A DNA stretch of 64,000 nt from Flavobacteriaceae bacterium PS02337 (GTDB taxonomy: Bacteria > Bacteroidota > Bacteroidia > Flavobacteriales > Flavobacteriaceae), in assembly GCA_029959285.1 (NCBI GenBank), contig JASCOE010000002.1:372001-436000 (forward strand). The letters are read 5' to 3'. The notes beneath the pieces were generated by a model. It had not been told where the DNA came from, did not search any database, and saw only the letters and a program-made list of their open reading frames with translations. Below are positions 45,493 to 54,438 of the stretch, in pieces. Both the position numbers and the translations under genes were made by a program. Positions within the stretch are counted from its first letter, which is position 1, and every line of letters starts with the position of its first letter.

Positions 45493-46443
45493 ATGAAAGC
45501 AGAAAACAATTCACAAAAAGACAATTTACATCCAAGAAATCTTCATCGTTCGCAATATGATTTTGAACTTCTTATTTCAAATTGTCCTGAATTAAAAGCT
45601 TTTGTTTCCATCAACAAACACGGAATTGAAACTATTGATTTTAGCAATCCGAATGCGGTAAAAACGTTGAATAAAGCTTTATTGCAAACGTATTACGGAA
45701 TTCAAAATTGGGATATTCCTAAAAACTTTCTTTGTCCGCCAATTCCAGGCCGTGCAGATTACATTCATTACATTGCCGATTTATTAGCAGAAAACAATGC
45801 TAATCAAATTCCAAATAATTCAGATATTTTAGGTTTAGATATCGGAACGGGCGCTAATTGTATTTATCCGATTTTAGGAAATTCTATTTACAATTGGAGT
45901 TTTGTTGCAACGGATATTGATAAAAAAGCTATTGAAAATTGCAGTAAAATTATCGAAGCAAATCCGAAATTAATTGACGCTATTAGTTTACAGCAACAAA
46001 CAGAATCTCGATTTATTTTTAAAAACATCATTACACCCGAAGATCGTTTTACTTTTACGATGTGTAATCCGCCTTTTCACGCTTCTGCGGAAGAAGCCAA
46101 TAAAAGTGCTTCGAGAAAAGTTTCGAATTTAAATCCGAAAGAAAAAAGAAACAACAATCCTGTTTTAAACTTCGGAGGTCATAACGCGGAATTATGGTGT
46201 AATGGCGGCGAAATCGGATTTGTAACCCAAATGATTTACGAAAGTGCAAAATACGCTTCGCAAGTTTTATGGTTTACCACTTTAGTTTCTAAAAAAGAAA
46301 ATCTTCCTTCCATTTATAAAACTTTGAAAAAAGTAAATGCCACTGAAATCAAAACTATTGAAATGTCACAAGGGCAAAAAAATAGCCGAATTGTGGCGTG
46401 GAGTTATTTTAATAATGCTGAACATAAATCTTGGAAATTTTAA
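45493..46443 (+). CDS. rlmF: 23S rRNA (adenine-1618-N6)-methyltransferase RlmF
   Basis: Methylates A1618 of 23S rRNA with SAM. 316 residues from the ATG at 45493, which starts the conserved NLHPRNLHRSQYDF block; an upstream in-frame start would lie inside the repeat cluster. The SAM motif is GLDIGTGANCIYP at about 114-126. The base-flipping NPPF motif is at 192-195 (CNPPFHAS). The RlmF-specific LWCNGGEIGFVTQMI region follows. It is monocistronic. Confidence 0.94.
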   Translation: MKAENNSQKDNLHPRNLHRSQYDFELLISNCPELKAFVSINKHGIETIDFSNPNAVKTLNKALLQTYYGIQNWDIPKNFLCPPIPGRADYIHYIADLLAENNANQIPNNSDILGLDIGTGANCIYPILGNSIYNWSFVATDIDKKAIENCSKIIEANPKLIDAISLQQQTESRFIFKNIITPEDRFTFTMCNPPFHASAEEANKSASRKVSNLNPKEKRNNNPVLNFGGHNAELWCNGGEIGFVTQMIYESAKYASQVLWFTTLVSKKENLPSIYKTLKKVNATEIKTIEMSQGQKNSRIVAWSYFNNAEHKSWKF

Positions 46444-46501
46444 GATTTACAAAACTCCAATATTAGTTTTTGTTTTGTAACTTCGATAAAATTATTTGAT
46501 T

Positions 46502-46735
46502 ATGAATACTCTTGAACTTAAAAATATTTTGATTTCTGAAATTGAAAAAATTGATGATGATATATTTTTATCAGCTCTAAAAATAATTTTAGATAGCCGT
46601 AAAACTTCTTCTCCTAAAAATTATTCCGAACAATATCATGAAGATTTAAAAGTTGCCGAGGAAGATATTCAAAGCGGTAATTTTTATTCTCATAATGAAA
46701 TTAAGAATAAAATTGAGCAATGGAAAAAGAAATAA
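46502..46735 (+). CDS. antitoxin-like small protein
   Basis: 77 residues from ATG 46502. It has an N-terminal helical part and a charged C-terminal tail (KIEQWKKK), the layout of short antitoxins whose tail wraps the toxin. The last 16 bp overlap the start of the ParE/RelE-like gene, a strong sign of a pair. No typical DNA-binding fold is evident, so the type is unassigned. Confidence 0.68.
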   Translation: MNTLELKNILISEIEKIDDDIFLSALKIILDSRKTSSPKNYSEQYHEDLKVAEEDIQSGNFYSHNEIKNKIEQWKKK

Positions 46736-47022
46736 TTTGGTCAAAAACTGCTCAGAATCAACTTGAAAAAATTTACTTCTATTTATTTAAAGAAACAAAA
46801 AGCAAAAACATTCCAAATAAAGTAGTTGACAATATATATGACTCCGTAACTATTTTAAGTACTAGTTGGGAAATTTATGAATTGGATGAAATGAAAATCC
46901 CTAATGATGGAAGCTATCGCGCTTATGAAATTTACAGTTATAGAATAACCTACAAAATAACTCCAAAAGGAATTCACATTTTAAGAATTCGACATACGAG
47001 TCGAAATCTTAAAAAACTATAA
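46720..47022 (+). CDS. ParE/RelE-superfamily toxin
   Basis: 100 residues. The pattern IIWSKTAQNQLEKIYFYLF, then a helix, SYRAYEIYSYRITYKITPKGIHILRIRHTSR, is the RelE/ParE fold with the conserved basic C-terminus. ParE poisons gyrase and RelE cleaves mRNA; the sequence does not decide between them. The start overlaps the antitoxin gene by 16 bp. No further regulatory site was found. Such pairs are widespread and do not imply mobility by themselves. Confidence 0.82.
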   Translation: MEKEIIWSKTAQNQLEKIYFYLFKETKSKNIPNKVVDNIYDSVTILSTSWEIYELDEMKIPNDGSYRAYEIYSYRITYKITPKGIHILRIRHTSRNLKKL

Positions 47023-47148
47023 TTTTATTTTTTGAAATTCACTTTGCAGACACCTTAACGTTTACACAAACTTCTCATTTCCAATACAAAATATTGATTT
47101 TACAATTGCTTTTATTACATTTATTGTAAACAATTTAAAATCAATATT

Positions 47149-47385
47149 ATGGCTGAATATATCGGATATCTCGCATCTGTTTTTATTGTTGGCGGTTTCT
47201 TACTTAAAAATCTCAAAACAATACGATTAATTAATATGTTTGGCTGTATTTGCTTTGTTATTTACGGCATTTTTTTAGTCGATTATAGCGATTTCAGCAA
47301 ATGGCTTTTACCTGTAATAATTCCGAATGCTATTTTGGCGTTTGTTCAAATTTATTATTTGACTACTAAAAACGAGAAATCTTAA
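47149..47385 (+). CDS. small integral membrane protein (YgjV-like)
   Basis: A 78-residue, very hydrophobic protein with two or three membrane helices (YLASVFIVGGFLL; FGCICFVIYGIFL; ILAFVQIYYLTT). The overall pattern resembles YgjV-type proteins of unknown role. A positively charged loop lies between the first two helices (KNLKTIRL). It is a single gene between the toxin-antitoxin pair and a hydrolase. Confidence 0.7.
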   Translation: MAEYIGYLASVFIVGGFLLKNLKTIRLINMFGCICFVIYGIFLVDYSDFSKWLLPVIIPNAILAFVQIYYLTTKNEKS

Positions 47386-47470
47386 AATTCTGAAATTTTA
47401 AAATAAAATTCTGATACACTTTTCGCTTGAGATAATCATAACTTTAAGCTCAAAACTGAATTTTATTCCT

Positions 47471-48409
47471 ATGTTAAAAAAATATTCCCGAATCTTAATT
47501 GTATTATTTTTAATTTCAAGTTGCGCTTCAAAAAAAGCAAAATTTGAAGATTATGTCTTTAAAACCAAAAGTGAAGAACAAAAATACCAATCTGCTTACG
47601 ACAAGGCTTTAAAGCTTTGGAACATTCCGTATACCGAAGAAGATGTAAAAACAACTTTTGGAACTGCACATATCGTTATGGCGGGACCAAAAAATGCAAA
47701 ACCTTTGGTTTTACTTCACGGCATGGACGCCAGTTCGACCATGTGGTATCCAAATATAAAAGCTATGGCAAAAAATCATCGTATTTATGCCATCGATTTT
47801 TTAATGGAACCTGGAAAATCCAATTTAACTTCAAAATCTCTTTCGTCAGAAGAAATAGCAATTTGGTACAATGAGATTTTCTCGCATTATAAATTAAAGA
47901 AATTTGACATTGTGGCGGCTTCACGAGGCGGCTGGATTGCAACCTTATTGGCAACTCAAAAACCAAATTCAATAGATAAAATTGTTTTATTGAGTCCAGC
48001 GCAGACTTTTAAATTTATCGATCAAGTCGGTAAAACAACTTCTGCGTTAATGCTAAAACTTTTTCCAAGTGAAAAGAAATTCGGAAAGACATTAAATACT
48101 TTTTCGACTCATCCAGAAAATATAAGCCGAATTTATCAAAGACAATTTTATCTGGCTAATAAATATGCAAAATCGAATTCGAGCATGCTAAAAATGCATC
48201 CGTTTTCTAATAAAGATTTAGAATCTATTCAAAATCAGGTTTTGGTTTTAATTGGCGATAAAGACGTTATTAATTCTGAAGAAAGTTTAGAAAGAGCGCA
48301 GAAATATTTAGTCAACAGCAAAACAAAAATAGTAAAAGATGCTGGGCATTTTTTAACCATCGATCAACCTAAAGTGGTTAATGATGCGATTATTAATTTT
48401 TTAGATTAG
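47471..48409 (+). CDS. alpha/beta hydrolase lipoprotein
   Basis: 312 residues. A lipoprotein signal (ILIVLFLISSC) ends at C18. The alpha/beta hydrolase fold has LVLLHGMDASSTMWYPN as the oxyanion part, and AASRGGWIATLL around the nucleophile serine. GDKDVINSEESLERAQ supplies the acid and DAGHFLTIDQP the histidine. It is anchored at the cell envelope and would act on esters or amides in the periplasm. The substrate is not known. It is monocistronic, close to uvrB (46 bp). Confidence 0.88.
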   Translation: MLKKYSRILIVLFLISSCASKKAKFEDYVFKTKSEEQKYQSAYDKALKLWNIPYTEEDVKTTFGTAHIVMAGPKNAKPLVLLHGMDASSTMWYPNIKAMAKNHRIYAIDFLMEPGKSNLTSKSLSSEEIAIWYNEIFSHYKLKKFDIVAASRGGWIATLLATQKPNSIDKIVLLSPAQTFKFIDQVGKTTSALMLKLFPSEKKFGKTLNTFSTHPENISRIYQRQFYLANKYAKSNSSMLKMHPFSNKDLESIQNQVLVLIGDKDVINSEESLERAQKYLVNSKTKIVKDAGHFLTIDQPKVVNDAIINFLD

Positions 48410-48455
48410 CATCCAAACTTCTTATCTTTACAAAACCAATTTTTAGTATACTAAA

Positions 48456-50447
48456 ATGAAATTTCAAGTTTCTTCAGAATATAGTCCAAAAGGAGATCAG
48501 CCGCAAGCGATACAAAAATTAGCGCAAGGTATAGTCGACGGAGATAAATATCAAACTTTATTGGGAGTTACCGGTTCCGGAAAAACATTTACGGTTGCCA
48601 ACGTAATTCAAGAAGTACAAAGACCCACTTTAGTTTTGGCTCACAACAAAACTTTGGCAGCGCAGTTGTATTCAGAATTTAAACAATTCTTTCCCAATAA
48701 TGCTGTTGAATATTTCGTTTCGTACTACGACTATTATCAGCCTGAAGCTTTTATGCCTGTAACTGGAGTTTTTATTGAAAAAGATTTATCTATCAATGAA
48801 GAACTAGAAAAAATGCGTTTGAGCACTACTTCTTCCCTGCTTTCAGGAAGACGCGACGTTTTGGTTGTGGCGTCTGTTTCTTGTTTGTATGGTATCGGAA
48901 ATCCTGTTGAATTTCAAAAAAACGTAATTGAAATTACAAGAGATCAAGTTATTTCGAGAACTAAATTATTGCATAGTTTGGTTCAGAGTTTATATGCAAG
49001 AACTGAAGCCGATTTTAATCCTGGAACTTTCAGAATTAAAGGCGATACGGTTGAAGTGTATCCGAGTTATGCTGATGATGCATACCGAATTCACTTTTTT
49101 GGAGATGAAATTGAAGAAATCGAATCTTTTGATGCTAAAACTTCGCAAGTAATCGAAAAATTCAAAAGATTAACGATTTACCCAGCGAATATGTTTGTGA
49201 CTTCTCCTGAAGTTTTACAAGGCGCGATTTGGGAAATTCAGCAAGATTTAGTGAAACAAGTTGATTATTTTAAAGAAATTGGAAAACATCTTGAAGCCAA
49301 ACGTTTGGAAGAAAGAACCAATTTCGATTTAGAAATGATTCGCGAATTGGGGTATTGTTCTGGAATTGAAAATTACTCAAGATATTTGGACGGACGTCAA
49401 GCAGGAACAAGACCTTTCTGTTTATTAGACTATTTTCCAAGTGATTATTTAATGATTATTGACGAAAGTCACGTAACAGTTTCTCAAGTTCATGCCATGT
49501 ACGGAGGCGACCGAAGCAGAAAAGAAAATCTGGTTGAATATGGTTTCCGTCTTCCGGCAGCAATGGACAACCGCCCTTTAAAGTTTGAAGAATTTGAAGC
49601 TTTGCAAAATCAGGTGCTTTATGTTTCTGCAACTCCAGCAGATTATGAATTGCAAAAATCGGATGGTATTTATGTTGAACAGATTATTCGTCCAACTGGA
49701 TTATTAGATCCGACGATTGAAGTGCGTCCGAGTTTAAATCAGATTGATGATTTGATTGAAGAAATTCAAGTTCGATGCGAATTAGACGAAAGAGTCTTAG
49801 TGACTACTTTAACCAAAAGAATGGCAGAAGAATTGGCAAAATACCTAACAAAAGTCAACATTCGCTGTCGTTATATTCATTCTGAAGTAGACACTTTAGA
49901 ACGTATCGAAATTATGCAGGATTTGCGTAAAGGTATTTTTGATGTTTTAATTGGAGTAAACTTGCTTCGTGAAGGTTTAGATTTACCAGAGGTTTCACTT
50001 GTTGCCATTTTAGATGCCGACAAAGAAGGTTTCTTGCGTAATCACAGATCGCTAACGCAGACTATTGGTCGTGCGGCGAGAAACTTAAACGGAAAAGCAA
50101 TTCTGTATGCCGATAAAATTACGGCTAGTATGCAGAGAACTATTGACGAAACCAATTATAGAAGAACCAAGCAAATTAATTTCAACACAGAAAATAATTT
50201 AGTTCCTCAGGCATTAAATAAGAAAATTGAAAGCGCATTTACCAAAAATCCATTGGTTGAATATGAATTAGGACATCCGATTCCTGTTGCAGCTGAGCCA
50301 GAAACAGCTTATTTATCTAAAACAGAATTAGAGAAAATGATTCGCGAAAAACGTAAAACAATGGAAAAAGCGGCTAAAGAATTAGACTTTTTGCAAGCGG
50401 CTAAACTTCGTGACGAAATTAAAAAACTACAGGAACAGCTGGCTTAA
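48456..50447 (+). CDS. uvrB: excinuclease ABC subunit B
   Basis: Nucleotide excision repair helicase-like subunit that loads onto damage with UvrA and recruits UvrC. 663 residues, normal length. Walker A GVTGSGKT is at 37-44, followed by the hairpin region YYDYYQPEAFMP and the DESHVT motif. Motifs V/VI are INLLREGLDLPEVSL-like and QTIGRAARN, and the C-terminal UVR domain (EKAAKELDFLQAAKLRDEIKKLQEQ) binds UvrC. A TATCTTTA box, one base off consensus, lies at 48423-48430. It converges on the TerB-like gene with a 4-bp overlap. Confidence 0.97.
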   Translation: MKFQVSSEYSPKGDQPQAIQKLAQGIVDGDKYQTLLGVTGSGKTFTVANVIQEVQRPTLVLAHNKTLAAQLYSEFKQFFPNNAVEYFVSYYDYYQPEAFMPVTGVFIEKDLSINEELEKMRLSTTSSLLSGRRDVLVVASVSCLYGIGNPVEFQKNVIEITRDQVISRTKLLHSLVQSLYARTEADFNPGTFRIKGDTVEVYPSYADDAYRIHFFGDEIEEIESFDAKTSQVIEKFKRLTIYPANMFVTSPEVLQGAIWEIQQDLVKQVDYFKEIGKHLEAKRLEERTNFDLEMIRELGYCSGIENYSRYLDGRQAGTRPFCLLDYFPSDYLMIIDESHVTVSQVHAMYGGDRSRKENLVEYGFRLPAAMDNRPLKFEEFEALQNQVLYVSATPADYELQKSDGIYVEQIIRPTGLLDPTIEVRPSLNQIDDLIEEIQVRCELDERVLVTTLTKRMAEELAKYLTKVNIRCRYIHSEVDTLERIEIMQDLRKGIFDVLIGVNLLREGLDLPEVSLVAILDADKEGFLRNHRSLTQTIGRAARNLNGKAILYADKITASMQRTIDETNYRRTKQINFNTENNLVPQALNKKIESAFTKNPLVEYELGHPIPVAAEPETAYLSKTELEKMIREKRKTMEKAAKELDFLQAAKLRDEIKKLQEQLA

Positions 50448-50845
50448 TTGTGCTGTTCCTGAAAAATTTCCAATAAAACAATTGGTTCAATTATCGCATT
50501 TGGTGCTTTTTTCATCATTTCTAAAACACGTTTTACAGCAAAAAGATTTAATCCCATTTCTAAAGCAATTTGCTGAATGGCTTTAAATTCTCTTTCGTGC
50601 AAAACGCCGTCACAATGCATTAATAAAGCCAATCTGTAAAATTGATTGATACGCTGCATTTCTGATTTTATCGGAATCGGTTTGGTTTCCTGATGAAATA
50701 AATCCTGAAATTCTTCTTCTGTAATATTCAACTCTAAAGCTACAAGTCTTAAAAAATCGAGCTCACGTTTGTGCAAATGTCCGTCTACAGTGGCGAACAT
50801 AATCATTTCTAAAAGTAAACTTCTTTTTTCTGCTTCTGTATTCAT
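50444..50845 (-). CDS. TerB-like tellurite-resistance domain protein
   Basis: 133 residues from the ATG at 50845; a TTG one codon upstream is possible. It is an all-helical TerB fold with two repeated halves. The first has FATVDGHLHKRELDFLRLVALELNI and the second HCDGVLHEREFKAIQQIALEMGL. The paired D-G-x-x-x-x-x-E motifs are the metal-binding positions of TerB. The protein is probably cytoplasmic; the tellurite phenotype is not implied. It overlaps the uvrB stop by 4 bp. Confidence 0.82.
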   Translation of the reverse strand: MNTEAEKRSLLLEMIMFATVDGHLHKRELDFLRLVALELNITEEEFQDLFHQETKPIPIKSEMQRINQFYRLALLMHCDGVLHEREFKAIQQIALEMGLNLFAVKRVLEMMKKAPNAIIEPIVLLEIFQEQHN

Positions 50846-50899
50846 CAATTTATTATTTTTAGCTAAAATATTGCTTTTAAATATAAATACAAAAACTAG

Positions 50900-51700
50900 A
50901 TGATGAAGAGGATTTTATTGGCAGTTTTACTTCTATTTATTCTTGTTGGAAAAGCACAAAGTACGGCTTCAAAAAATGTATCTACTTTTACCATTGAAGC
51001 TCCTCAACTAAAAACTTCAAAAAAAATCTGGATTTATCTTCCAGAAAATTATTCAAAAGACATAAAAAAAAAATACAGCGTTATTTATATGCATGACGCT
51101 CAAAATCTGTTTGATGGTAAAACTTCTTATGCTGGAGAATGGAATGTTGATGAAAAATTAGACAGTTTAAAAGCTCCCGTAATTGTGGTTGGAATTGAAC
51201 ATGGAAATGAAAAACGCATTGATGAATTGACTCCGTTTAAAAACGAAAAATATGGCAGTGGAAATGCCGATAATTATTTAGAATTTATTGTAAAAACGCT
51301 AAAACCATATATCGACAAAAATTATAGAACCAAAACAAAAGCAAAAAATACGATTCTTTTCGGAAGCTCGCTCGGCGGATTGGTTTCTTATTATGGTGCT
51401 TTAAAATATCCTGAAGTTTTTGGAAAAGCGGGCGTTTTTTCTCCATCTTTTTGGTTCTCGAATGACATTTATACTTTCACCGAAAAACAATCTAAAATCA
51501 AAACCAAAATATACTTTTTGTGCGGAGATAAAGAAAGTGACGATATGGTAAAAGATTTAACTAAAATGAAGCGTTTATTAGATACAAAACGCTGTTATTG
51601 TCTTCATCTCGATAAAACTAAAGTTGTAAAAGGTGGCGAGCACAACGAAAAATTATGGCGCGATCATTTTGCTGAAGCGCTGCTTTGGCTGGGTTATTAA
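50900..51700 (+). CDS. secreted esterase-D-like alpha/beta hydrolase
   Basis: 266 residues. A signal peptide (RILLAVLLLFILVGKAQS) precedes a putative esterase domain of the S-formylglutathione hydrolase/enterobactin esterase fold. Landmarks are IWIYLPENYSKD, VIYMHDAQNLFDG, FGSSLGGLVSYY (serine nucleophile) and GGEHNEKLWRDHFAEAL (His). It leads a three-gene run with the dipeptide epimerase and an aminotransferase (gaps of 19 and 1 bp). It may release substrates from peptides or siderophores outside the cytoplasm, but the cargo is unknown. Confidence 0.88.
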   Translation: MMKRILLAVLLLFILVGKAQSTASKNVSTFTIEAPQLKTSKKIWIYLPENYSKDIKKKYSVIYMHDAQNLFDGKTSYAGEWNVDEKLDSLKAPVIVVGIEHGNEKRIDELTPFKNEKYGSGNADNYLEFIVKTLKPYIDKNYRTKTKAKNTILFGSSLGGLVSYYGALKYPEVFGKAGVFSPSFWFSNDIYTFTEKQSKIKTKIYFLCGDKESDDMVKDLTKMKRLLDTKRCYCLHLDKTKVVKGGEHNEKLWRDHFAEALLWLGY

Positions 51701-51719
51701 TTAAAAATACGTCTTAAAA

Positions 51720-52730
51720 ATGAAACTTATTTTAAGAGAATACAATTTAAAACTAAAACACACTTTTACCATTTCGAGAGAATCGATTGATGTACAGCCT
51801 TCGCTAATTGTAGAATTGCAAAGTGATGATTTTTCTGGTTTTGGAGAAGCCACTTCAAATCCTTATTATCATATTACAGTTCCGATGATGATTGCTGATT
51901 TGGAAAAAATAAGATCGATTATTGAAAGTACAGAAAACGAAACACCAGAAGAATTTTGGTCCAAAATGCATCCGTATTTAAAAGATGACATGTTTGCTTT
52001 GTGCGCATTAGATTTGGCTTATAATGATCTTTACGCGCGTAAAAAAGGCAAGAAATTATACGAATTGTGGAATTACAAAACCGACCACAATCCGTTAACC
52101 GATTACACAATCGGAATTGATACGATTGAAAAAATGGTTTCTAAAATGAAAGAACTGCCTTGGCCGATTTATAAAATCAAATTGGGAACAAAGGAAGACA
52201 TTGCCATTGTAAAAGAACTCAGAAAACATACCGATGCTATTTTTAGAATTGACGCCAACTGCGGATGGACGGTTGACGAAACCATTAATAATGCTGTTGA
52301 ATTGAAAAAATTAGGCGTTGAATTTCTAGAACAGCCCATGAAAGCCGATAATTGGGAAGCGCACAAAGAAGTTTTTAAACATTCTGTTCTTCCTGTAATT
52401 GCTGACGAAAGCTGTATTATTGAAGAAGATGTTGCAAAATGTTTCAATCATTTTCATGGTGTGAATGTAAAATTGGTAAAATGCGGCGGACTTACTCCAG
52501 GAAAACGCATGATTGAAGAAGCCAAAAAGTTAGGTCTGAAAACGATGGTCGGATGCATGACCGAATCGACTGTCGGAATTTCTGCTATTGCACATTTATT
52601 GCCGCAATTGGATTATGTAGATATGGACGGCGCGCTTCTTTTGGCAGAAGATATTGCAACTGGCGTAACGATAAAAAACGGCATTGTACGTTATTCTGAT
52701 TTAAACGGAACTGGAGTTACATTACTATAA
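51720..52730 (+). CDS. dipeptide epimerase (enolase superfamily, L-Ala-D/L-Glu type)
   Basis: Epimerises the second residue of dipeptides such as L-Ala-D-Glu from peptidoglycan. 336 residues, the family length. The superfamily catalytic set is in place: KIK with K152 and K154, metal ligands D178 (FRIDANCGW), E204 (FLEQP) and D229 (ADES), and the second base in NVKLVKCGG (K251). The MTESTVG block that follows is also typical. It is followed by the aminotransferase at a 1-bp gap, so the two are tightly linked. Confidence 0.93.
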   Translation: MKLILREYNLKLKHTFTISRESIDVQPSLIVELQSDDFSGFGEATSNPYYHITVPMMIADLEKIRSIIESTENETPEEFWSKMHPYLKDDMFALCALDLAYNDLYARKKGKKLYELWNYKTDHNPLTDYTIGIDTIEKMVSKMKELPWPIYKIKLGTKEDIAIVKELRKHTDAIFRIDANCGWTVDETINNAVELKKLGVEFLEQPMKADNWEAHKEVFKHSVLPVIADESCIIEEDVAKCFNHFHGVNVKLVKCGGLTPGKRMIEEAKKLGLKTMVGCMTESTVGISAIAHLLPQLDYVDMDGALLLAEDIATGVTIKNGIVRYSDLNGTGVTLL

Positions 52731-52731
52731 A

Positions 52732-53754
52732 ATGATAGTCGAAAAATTTCCAGATCGAATCATCGAAATTGACCAAAAACAGTATTTGTATTTCGGAGGA
52801 ACTGCTTATTTGGGACTTCCAACAAATAAACAGTTTCAAGATTTAGTCGTTCACAATATCTTAAAATGGGGAACAACGTACGGAAGTTCCAGAACTGCAA
52901 ATATTCAATTGAGTGCTTACGATAGCGGTGAAACGTTTTTAGCGTCTCACATTGGTTCAGAAAGTGCAGTTACCATTTCGTCTGGAATGCTGGCTGGAAA
53001 ATTGGTTTTAGAAAAATTGAAAAAACAAACCGATTCTTTTTTTCATTTAAATGAAATTCATTCCGCAATTCAAATTGAAAATAGTTTTCCCGTTTTTATC
53101 AATGAAAAATTAAATGAACGATTATTAGATTCAAAACCAGAAAAAATAACGATTTTGACAGATGGCGTTCCTTCATTTCAAACTGAACCCGCTGATTTAT
53201 CATTTTTAAAACAAATCTCCAATCAAAAAGAAATTACTTTGGTAGTCGATGAATCACATTCTTTAGGAATTATTGGTAAAAACGGTTCTGGAATTTATGC
53301 TTCAATTGACTTTCCAATTAAAAGAAAAATTTTGGTTTCGTCTCTTGGAAAAGCTTTCGGATTAACGGGCGGTGTAATTGCTTCGGATTCTAAATTTATT
53401 AATGAAATAAAAGAAATTGAAACGTTTACAAGCGCCGCCGGAATGAATCCTGCTTTTGTACAAACACTTTCAGATGCATCTGAAATTTATAAAATGCAAC
53501 ATCAAAAACTACTTGATAATTTAAATTATATCAATTCGATTTTAATTGAAAATAAACACATTAAATTCAACAAAAGCTATCCATTAATTTATTTATTGTC
53601 AAATGAATTAGTTGATAAATTAAAGTCTGAAAAGATAATTATAGCAAGTTTTAAATACACAAAAGATGCCGAACCTTTAAATCGGATTGTAATTACGGCA
53701 AACCATTTAAAAGAAGATTTAAACAAATTAATTAGTGTTTTAAATAAAAAATAG
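52732..53754 (+). CDS. PLP-dependent aminotransferase (8-amino-7-oxononanoate synthase-like)
   Basis: 340 residues, fold type I. The entry YLYFGGTAYLGLP and TYGSSRTANIQLSAY correspond to the substrate-binding start of the AONS/KBL family. VVDESHSLGIIGKNGSG carries the ring-stacking D173 and H176, and VSSLGKAFGLTGG carries the Schiff-base lysine K207. It is shorter than BioF, and no biotin genes surround it, so I do not call it bioF. Its tight linkage to the dipeptide epimerase suggests the product of peptide recycling is condensed or transaminated. That is an inference. Confidence 0.85.
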   Translation: MIVEKFPDRIIEIDQKQYLYFGGTAYLGLPTNKQFQDLVVHNILKWGTTYGSSRTANIQLSAYDSGETFLASHIGSESAVTISSGMLAGKLVLEKLKKQTDSFFHLNEIHSAIQIENSFPVFINEKLNERLLDSKPEKITILTDGVPSFQTEPADLSFLKQISNQKEITLVVDESHSLGIIGKNGSGIYASIDFPIKRKILVSSLGKAFGLTGGVIASDSKFINEIKEIETFTSAAGMNPAFVQTLSDASEIYKMQHQKLLDNLNYINSILIENKHIKFNKSYPLIYLLSNELVDKLKSEKIIIASFKYTKDAEPLNRIVITANHLKEDLNKLISVLNKK

Positions 53755-53815
53755 CCACGAATTCACGAATTATTTTTGATAATCTCTGAGAATAAAAATT
53801 AGTGAATTCGTGGCT
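53753..53815. repeat. palindrome AGCCACGAATTCAC..GTGAATTCGTGGCT
   Basis: 14-bp perfect arms at 53753-53766 and 53802-53815 with a 35-bp spacer. The first arm begins next to the stop codon of the aminotransferase gene. A second copy of the same family forms the innermost stem at 57264-57326. Confidence 0.8.
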
Positions 53816-53828
53816 GAAAAATAAAACG

Positions 53829-53836
53829 TACCTTTG
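53829..53836 (+). promoter_or_regulatory. -7 box TACCTTTG of the DUF1456 gene
   Basis: Full TAnnTTTG match, 14 bp before the ATG at 53851. Confidence 0.7.
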
Positions 53837-53850
53837 TAAAAAATAAAACA

Positions 53851-54315
53851 ATGACGAATAACGATATACTTAAAAAACTTCGCGTGGCTTTGATGCTCCG
53901 TGATGACCAAATAGTTGAAATTTTAGAATTGGTAGATTTTAGAATTACAAAATCAGAATTAGGTGCTTTTTTTAGAGCCGAAGATCATCCAAATTATATG
54001 GAATGCGGCGATCAGGTTTTACGTAATTTTCTTAACGGATTGGTAATTCATTTGAGAGGAACTAAAGAAAATCCTAAAAACCCAACAGACGTTTTAGCAA
54101 AACATAAAGCTGAAATTCCGAAAAAAGAAACTTCTAAAGAAAGACCTGAATTTAAAGCGGCTCCAAAAGATTCTGAAAAATATAGAGGTGATCGAAAACC
54201 TTCAACGTCAGGTTCATCAGCTGGAAAACCTAAGAAAAAGTCATTCCCAAAAGGAAATGGAAAACCAGATGTTGTAGAAAAAGTGGTTTTTAAAAATGGG
54301 AAAAACAAGAAATAG
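53851..54315 (+). CDS. DUF1456 family protein (YehS-like)
   Basis: 154 residues. The N-terminal two-thirds is the DUF1456 fold, with two similar halves (NNDILKKLRVALMLRDDQIVEILELVDF; then CGDQVLRNFLNGLVIHLRG). The C-terminal 55 residues are a Lys/Pro/Ser-rich, probably disordered basic tail (SGSSAGKPKKKSFPKGNGK), longer than in E. coli YehS. Its function is unknown. The tail suggests nucleic-acid contact. Confidence 0.88.
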   Translation: MTNNDILKKLRVALMLRDDQIVEILELVDFRITKSELGAFFRAEDHPNYMECGDQVLRNFLNGLVIHLRGTKENPKNPTDVLAKHKAEIPKKETSKERPEFKAAPKDSEKYRGDRKPSTSGSSAGKPKKKSFPKGNGKPDVVEKVVFKNGKNKK

Positions 54316-54340
54316 TTAACTACAAAAAAATCAAGGATTT

Positions 54341-54386
54341 ACGCAAAGTTCGCAAAGTTTTATTCATAAAGCTTTGCGAACTTTGC
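54341..54386. repeat. palindrome GCAAAGTTCGCAAAG..CTTTGCGAACTTTGC
   Basis: 15-bp perfect arms at 54343-54357 and 54372-54386. The same words form the middle stem of the nested palindrome at 57240-57358. It lies between convergent genes. Confidence 0.8.
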
Positions 54387-54438
54387 ACTTTTACTGAAAA
54401 AGCTAAAACAAATTCTTATCGTGCTTTGCGTTTAAAAA

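Noticed and set aside
52732-53754. Calling the PLP enzyme bioF
   Set aside because: The sequence is shorter than BioF, no biotin genes are near, and it is coupled to a dipeptide epimerase; the family call is kept general.
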